Shown here: in pieces, positions 44,057-46,275 of the stretch | Layout: the number at the start of each line of letters is the position of its first letter | Numbering within the stretch: position 1 is the stretch's first letter | From: a virus | Strand: one strand, 5' to 3' | IMG/VR virus record: IMGVR_UViG_3300018003_000003 | Coordinates: 1 to 46,275 of that record | Length of the DNA stretch: 46,275 bases | Notes under the pieces: model-generated | The model's database searches: none | What the model saw: the letters and a program-made list of their open reading frames with translations, nothing else | What the model was told of the DNA's origin: nothing | Program-made: the position numbers and the translations under genes

Positions 44057-44285
44057 TTAGCCTCGCTTCTCGACGACGATTAACGCTTATTGCGTTATAG
44101 TATGCTTTTTTGCACTTCTCGCTGCAATACTGTCGCTCATTCGCTTTAGTGTGCTTAATCAGTTGTTTTCTTTCCCAGTGTGCTAATACTGGTGTAAACT
44201 CAGTTCCACACCATTTACAGTTTCGCGGGGCGGCTAGCTTATCCGGTCGAGGATGTACCTCTAGTCTTTGAATACCTAGCGGCAC
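44040..44285 (-). CDS. FCS-type zinc-finger protein, paralogue 1
   Basis: 81 residues: 'NCKWCGTEFTPVLAHWERKQLIKHTKANERQYCSEKCKKAYYNAI' (CxxC...YCSEKC). The same fold occurs in the next gene, in the half-finger at 38.9 kb, and more distantly at 14.3-14.8 kb. Confidence 0.66.
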   Translation of the reverse strand: MPLGIQRLEVHPRPDKLAAPRNCKWCGTEFTPVLAHWERKQLIKHTKANERQYCSEKCKKAYYNAISVNRRREARLNAGNG

Positions 44286-44512
44286 GTATTCACCTTAAAA
44301 CGAGTCCACGCTTTATTGCACTCTTTACTACAGTAGACTCTATTTTTCGCTCGCGTGAGCTTAACCTGCTGCATACCGACCCAGTAGCCAACTAAAGGAC
44401 TGAACTCTTTACCGCACCATTTACAGTTTCGCGGCATAGCGTATCGTGGGTTATGCGCGTTCGTGTGACCTTCGTATTCGAGCTGTAAAGTTCTGTTCGT
44501 GTGAACTGTCAT
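44276..44512 (-). CDS. FCS-type zinc-finger protein, paralogue 2
   Basis: 78 residues: 'NCKWCGKEFSPLVGYWVGMQQVKLTRAKNRVYCSKECNKAWTRF', paralogous to the downstream gene, with which it overlaps 10 bp. Probably DNA- or protein-binding. Confidence 0.66.
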   Translation of the reverse strand: MTVHTNRTLQLEYEGHTNAHNPRYAMPRNCKWCGKEFSPLVGYWVGMQQVKLTRAKNRVYCSKECNKAWTRFKVNTCR

Positions 44513-44593
44513 CTAGTACATCTCGTTTCTACAGTCGAACGGGGTACAGTTACGGCAGACTGTCCTACCGTAGCGAATCCACAGAGTTTTTCC

Positions 44594-44713
44594 TCATATC
44601 ACACATTTACGTAATACAAACATGCTTTTCACGGTTTCATCGCGGGCCAGTTTTGGAAGCTCTGATTCTTCGCACTCGCCTTCATTGAAGGAATTCCATT
44701 TAACGATTGTCAA
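44594..44713 (-). CDS. Short protein with TTG start, uncertain
   Basis: 39 residues from a TTG at 44713: 'TIVKWNSFNEGECEESELPKLARDETVKSMFVLRKCVI'. The longer frame from 44821 lies inside the upstream gene and looks like a shadow. The same frame continues after the TGA (44594-44596) with a Cys-rich stretch 'VCRNCTPFDC' to TAG 44513-44515. This could be an unrelated short frame (CTG start) or readthrough. Confidence 0.4.
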   Translation of the reverse strand: MTIVKWNSFNEGECEESELPKLARDETVKSMFVLRKCVI

Positions 44714-45317
44714 CTTCGGTTCCGGTTCTGACGTGCGTATACACTGACGCCTCTGCCATCGCTTGCGACAGCACTGGTTTCGGTATGAGAATAACGACTG
44801 ACGTCCAGCCAGTATTCTCAACGTCTATCTCAGGGTACGTATCGCGCCACTCTTTTTCATTCAGCGCCCACGCTCGTTGCAGCATAGGTCTATCCAGCAT
44901 GTGAGTAACGCCATTTATAAAGTGATAGGCGATATAGTTCGCTCTACTCGTGTAGAGCCAGCCCTTTCTCGTATTAAAAACAGACCATAGCTCTAGGGTA
45001 ATATTACCTGTTTTATAGTACCTGTCGCGCTTTTCTTCGATTCTGAAGTACTGGTCTGTGTCTTCCAGCTTAATCTCTCTGTCGTAGCCTTTAAACTGCT
45101 CGACGATATTCTCAACATAACGAATAGTAAGATTATCGGTTCCGAAGAACTCTCTATAAAAAACATCCATCTCGTCGAGGTATTTAGGCTCCTGACTGAA
45201 GGCCAGCGCGTCCTTAAACGATTCTGTTGTCATAATGATGGTGGGCGCTGAGCCTGCACCACACAGGTCTGCGAAGGGATTTGCCACTTTACTAAGAATT
45301 GACTCAGCGCCTTTCAC
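44700..45317 (-). CDS. Possible PD-(D/E)XK-like protein
   Basis: 205 residues from a GTG at 45317. An ATG at 45233 is an alternative. 'DRYYKTGNITLELWSVFNTRKGWLYTSRANYIAYHF' fits the pattern of PD-(D/E)XK-type phage proteins with 'tGNi.iE' followed by 'GW...a.yi.Y', but the second catalytic lysine is not obvious. It directly follows the winged-helix regulator and may be an early nuclease or inhibitor. Confidence 0.55.
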   Translation of the reverse strand: MKGAESILSKVANPFADLCGAGSAPTIIMTTESFKDALAFSQEPKYLDEMDVFYREFFGTDNLTIRYVENIVEQFKGYDREIKLEDTDQYFRIEEKRDRYYKTGNITLELWSVFNTRKGWLYTSRANYIAYHFINGVTHMLDRPMLQRAWALNEKEWRDTYPEIDVENTGWTSVVILIPKPVLSQAMAEASVYTHVRTGTEVDNR

Positions 45318-45318
45318 C

Positions 45319-45693
45319 TCACAGGTTATTTAAACTTTCTAGTTTCTCAGTCGCGTAGTACACAAATCTTCGATTCTTCTTTCGTTCGGCGATGATGTAG
45401 CCGTGTCTCGCCAGTCGTTGCATCTTTCGTAGTATCGTAGAATATGAAGGGGGTACTTCTCGCGGGTTAGTCGGCGTAAATGATTCGAGTAACTCATTCG
45501 AGGTGCAACGAGACTGCGAGAGTACCTTATTAAGAATCCGTCGGTCGATTAAGTCAAGTGGTAGAGACGTCTCACTCTCGTTATAATGATAGCCTAGATT
45601 ATAGTGTCTGCCGCAGTCTGAACAGATAAGAACTACCTTATGAGCTACGCTTTCGTAGTGCAGCTTACCATCACACGCACATTTCTTAATCAT
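45319..45693 (-). CDS. Zinc-ribbon winged-helix transcription regulator
   Basis: 124 residues. N-terminal zinc ribbon 'KKCACDGKLHYESVAHKVVLICSDCGRH' (C5, C7, C24, C27) and a winged helix over about 45-118 ('DLIDRRILNKVLSQSRCTSNELLESF...YSTILRKMQRLARHGYIIAERKKNRRFVYYAT'). A TTAACA-N2-TGTTAA dyad and a TGTTAATTAACA palindrome lie directly before its ATG, as expected for self-control. It is the best candidate to bind the same dyad at 27.08, 32.32, 32.46 and 42.33 kb. This is inference from position. Confidence 0.8.
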   Translation of the reverse strand: MIKKCACDGKLHYESVAHKVVLICSDCGRHYNLGYHYNESETSLPLDLIDRRILNKVLSQSRCTSNELLESFTPTNPREVPPSYSTILRKMQRLARHGYIIAERKKNRRFVYYATEKLESLNNL

Positions 45694-45694
45694 C

Positions 45695-45714
45695 TGTTAA
45701 TTAACATGTGTTAA
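45695..45714. promoter_or_regulatory. Double operator-like site upstream of regulator
   Basis: TGTTAATTAACA (45695-45706, perfect palindrome) overlaps TTAACATGTGTTAA (45701-45714). It begins 2 bp before the regulator's ATG, in the 5' untranslated region or promoter. Confidence 0.6.
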
Positions 45715-45717
45715 AAG

Positions 45718-45790
45718 GCCGCCGGCGGGTTATGAGGTGACTAACGAACATAAATCACCGGCGGCTGTGTCATCGCGGGGCTACCCGCGA
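45718..45790. promoter_or_regulatory. Two inverted repeats, one built from the TCGCGGG motif
   Basis: GCCGCCGG (45718-45725) pairs with CCGGCGGC (45758-45765). TCGCGGG (45773-45779) with CCCGCGA (45784-45790) forms a 7-bp palindrome separated by 4 nt. Both lie between the regulator and the leftmost end of the 96-residue gene. Could be a terminator for that gene or a binding site. Confidence 0.5.
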
Positions 45791-45797
45791 ATAACTA

Positions 45798-46088
45798 TTA
45801 ATGTACTGTTACCTGTTCTATATATTCTTTCACTTTCTGATGATACGGGCAGAATTTACAGTTTCCTTCTTCTCGTAAGTCGCGAATTCTCGTCGCCTCT
45901 TCGAACGCTGTATAGAGTTTATCTAGGGCGTCGTTTTGCTCGCGAATCTCTTCCCACTGATTACTTCGTTCAGTCAGGCCAGATTCATACTGCTGTTGCA
46001 TCATCGTTAGCGCAGTTTCGAGTTGTGCCACTCGCTTATTCAGTTTATCTAGTTCGCTGGCCCCTGCTTCGTTGCTTGATGATGTCAT
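45798..46088 (-). CDS. Coiled-coil protein with C-terminal Cys motif
   Basis: 96 residues: heptads over 'ELDKLNKRVAQLETALTMMQQQYESGLTERSNQWEEIREQNDALDKLYTAFEEATRIRDL', then 'EEGNCKFCPYHQKVKEYIEQV', a CxxC plus His that may bind metal. First gene on the right, with its own promoter-like box at about 46129. Role unknown. Confidence 0.62.
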   Translation of the reverse strand: MTSSSNEAGASELDKLNKRVAQLETALTMMQQQYESGLTERSNQWEEIREQNDALDKLYTAFEEATRIRDLREEGNCKFCPYHQKVKEYIEQVTVH

Positions 46089-46128
46089 CGCATATATCTT
46101 TAGGCTTCTTCCTAATAAAGTTATTCAA

Positions 46129-46138
46129 TTATATAAAC
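46129..46138 (-). promoter_or_regulatory. TATA-like box of the rightmost gene
   Basis: TTTATATAA on the minus strand, about 40-50 nt before the ATG at 46088, in an AT-rich region. The position is compatible with an archaeal promoter. Confidence 0.45.
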
Positions 46139-46149
46139 TTTAACATTTA

Positions 46150-46210
46150 GGCGGCTTTGTTGCATAACTCCCTTCTGTTGCAAAAGTCAGAGTTGTGTTG
46201 CAAAAGTCCC
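46150..46210. repeat. GTTGCA-containing direct repeats, transposon-end-like
   Basis: Three related units: GGCTTTGTTGCATAACTC (near 46153), then CTGTTGCAAAAGTC and GTGTTGCAAAAGTC (46175 and 46195, 20 bp apart). 'GGC...TGTTGCA' resembles terminal repeats of IS6-like and some archaeal insertion sequences. The rest of any element would lie beyond 46275. Confidence 0.4.
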
Positions 46211-46275
46211 CAAGAAATTGCTATTACTTTTTCCTGCTTGAATATCTAGCGAAAAAAATAATATATATCAAATAA

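Noticed and set aside
1-46275. CRISPR array
   Set aside because: No series of regularly spaced identical repeats with unique spacers was seen; the repeats found are pairs, tandem units inside genes, or regulatory dyads.

Overview
The window looks like most of a tailed archaeal virus or provirus. It encodes the HK97-type head set (terminase, portal, prohead protease, major capsid protein, MuF-like minor head protein). These sit with dozens of very small, cysteine-rich genes packed by ATGA or TAATG overlaps. The archaeal assignment is an inference from GGTGA/GGAG-type ribosome sites, TATA-like elements 25-45 nt before operon heads, and the abundance of zinc-ribbon and ribbon-helix-helix miniproteins. 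Every supported gene is on the minus strand, so transcription runs from right (46.1 kb) to left (1 bp). The left edge cuts through a long structural gene.

Reading leftward: 46.1-42.2 kb is an early-looking block with a coiled-coil protein, a zinc-ribbon winged-helix regulator, zinc-finger proteins and a RecB-like nuclease. 41.7-36.6 kb holds two surface-type proteins with Pro-Thr linkers, DNA-binding miniproteins, a glutaredoxin and a ParB-like protein. 36.3-33.2 kb holds a YkgJ-like protein, an HNH nuclease, a PQ-loop membrane protein, and an ABC-ATPase/GNAT pair that looks like one COG2401-type protein broken at an A9 run. 33.1-30.2 kb is the packaging block: small terminase, then a large terminase split into separate ATPase and nuclease genes. 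30.0-27.9 kb is a GC-rich, mostly gene-free island with a frameshifted HNH gene. 27.9-20.6 kb is accessory: a DNA methyltransferase, HNH proteins, and many zinc ribbons and small membrane proteins. 20.6-15.5 kb carries a papain-like protease with a lectin-like propeller, a MuF-zincin fusion and a PD-(D/E)XK resolvase-like nuclease. At 15.4-14.8 kb are a tRNA-like locus and an array of regulatory repeats. 14.8-10.4 kb is another miniprotein block. 10.4-0 kb is the virion block: portal, protease, capsid, then head, tail and fibre-type genes.

Three signals stand out beyond the genes. (1) The dyad TTAACA-N2-TGTTAA (one copy with N5) lies directly at the 5' end of five genes, including the winged-helix regulator itself, the methyltransferase and the terminase ATPase gene. 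This suggests a phage regulon. (2) The 7-mer TCGCGGG occurs about 47 times on the + strand against about 6 in the other orientation, in both coding and noncoding DNA. (3) Several genes look shifted or split: ABC/GNAT at A9, a small membrane gene at T7, the HNH pseudogene, and the split terminase. All coordinates and counts were made by eye, and no database search was possible.
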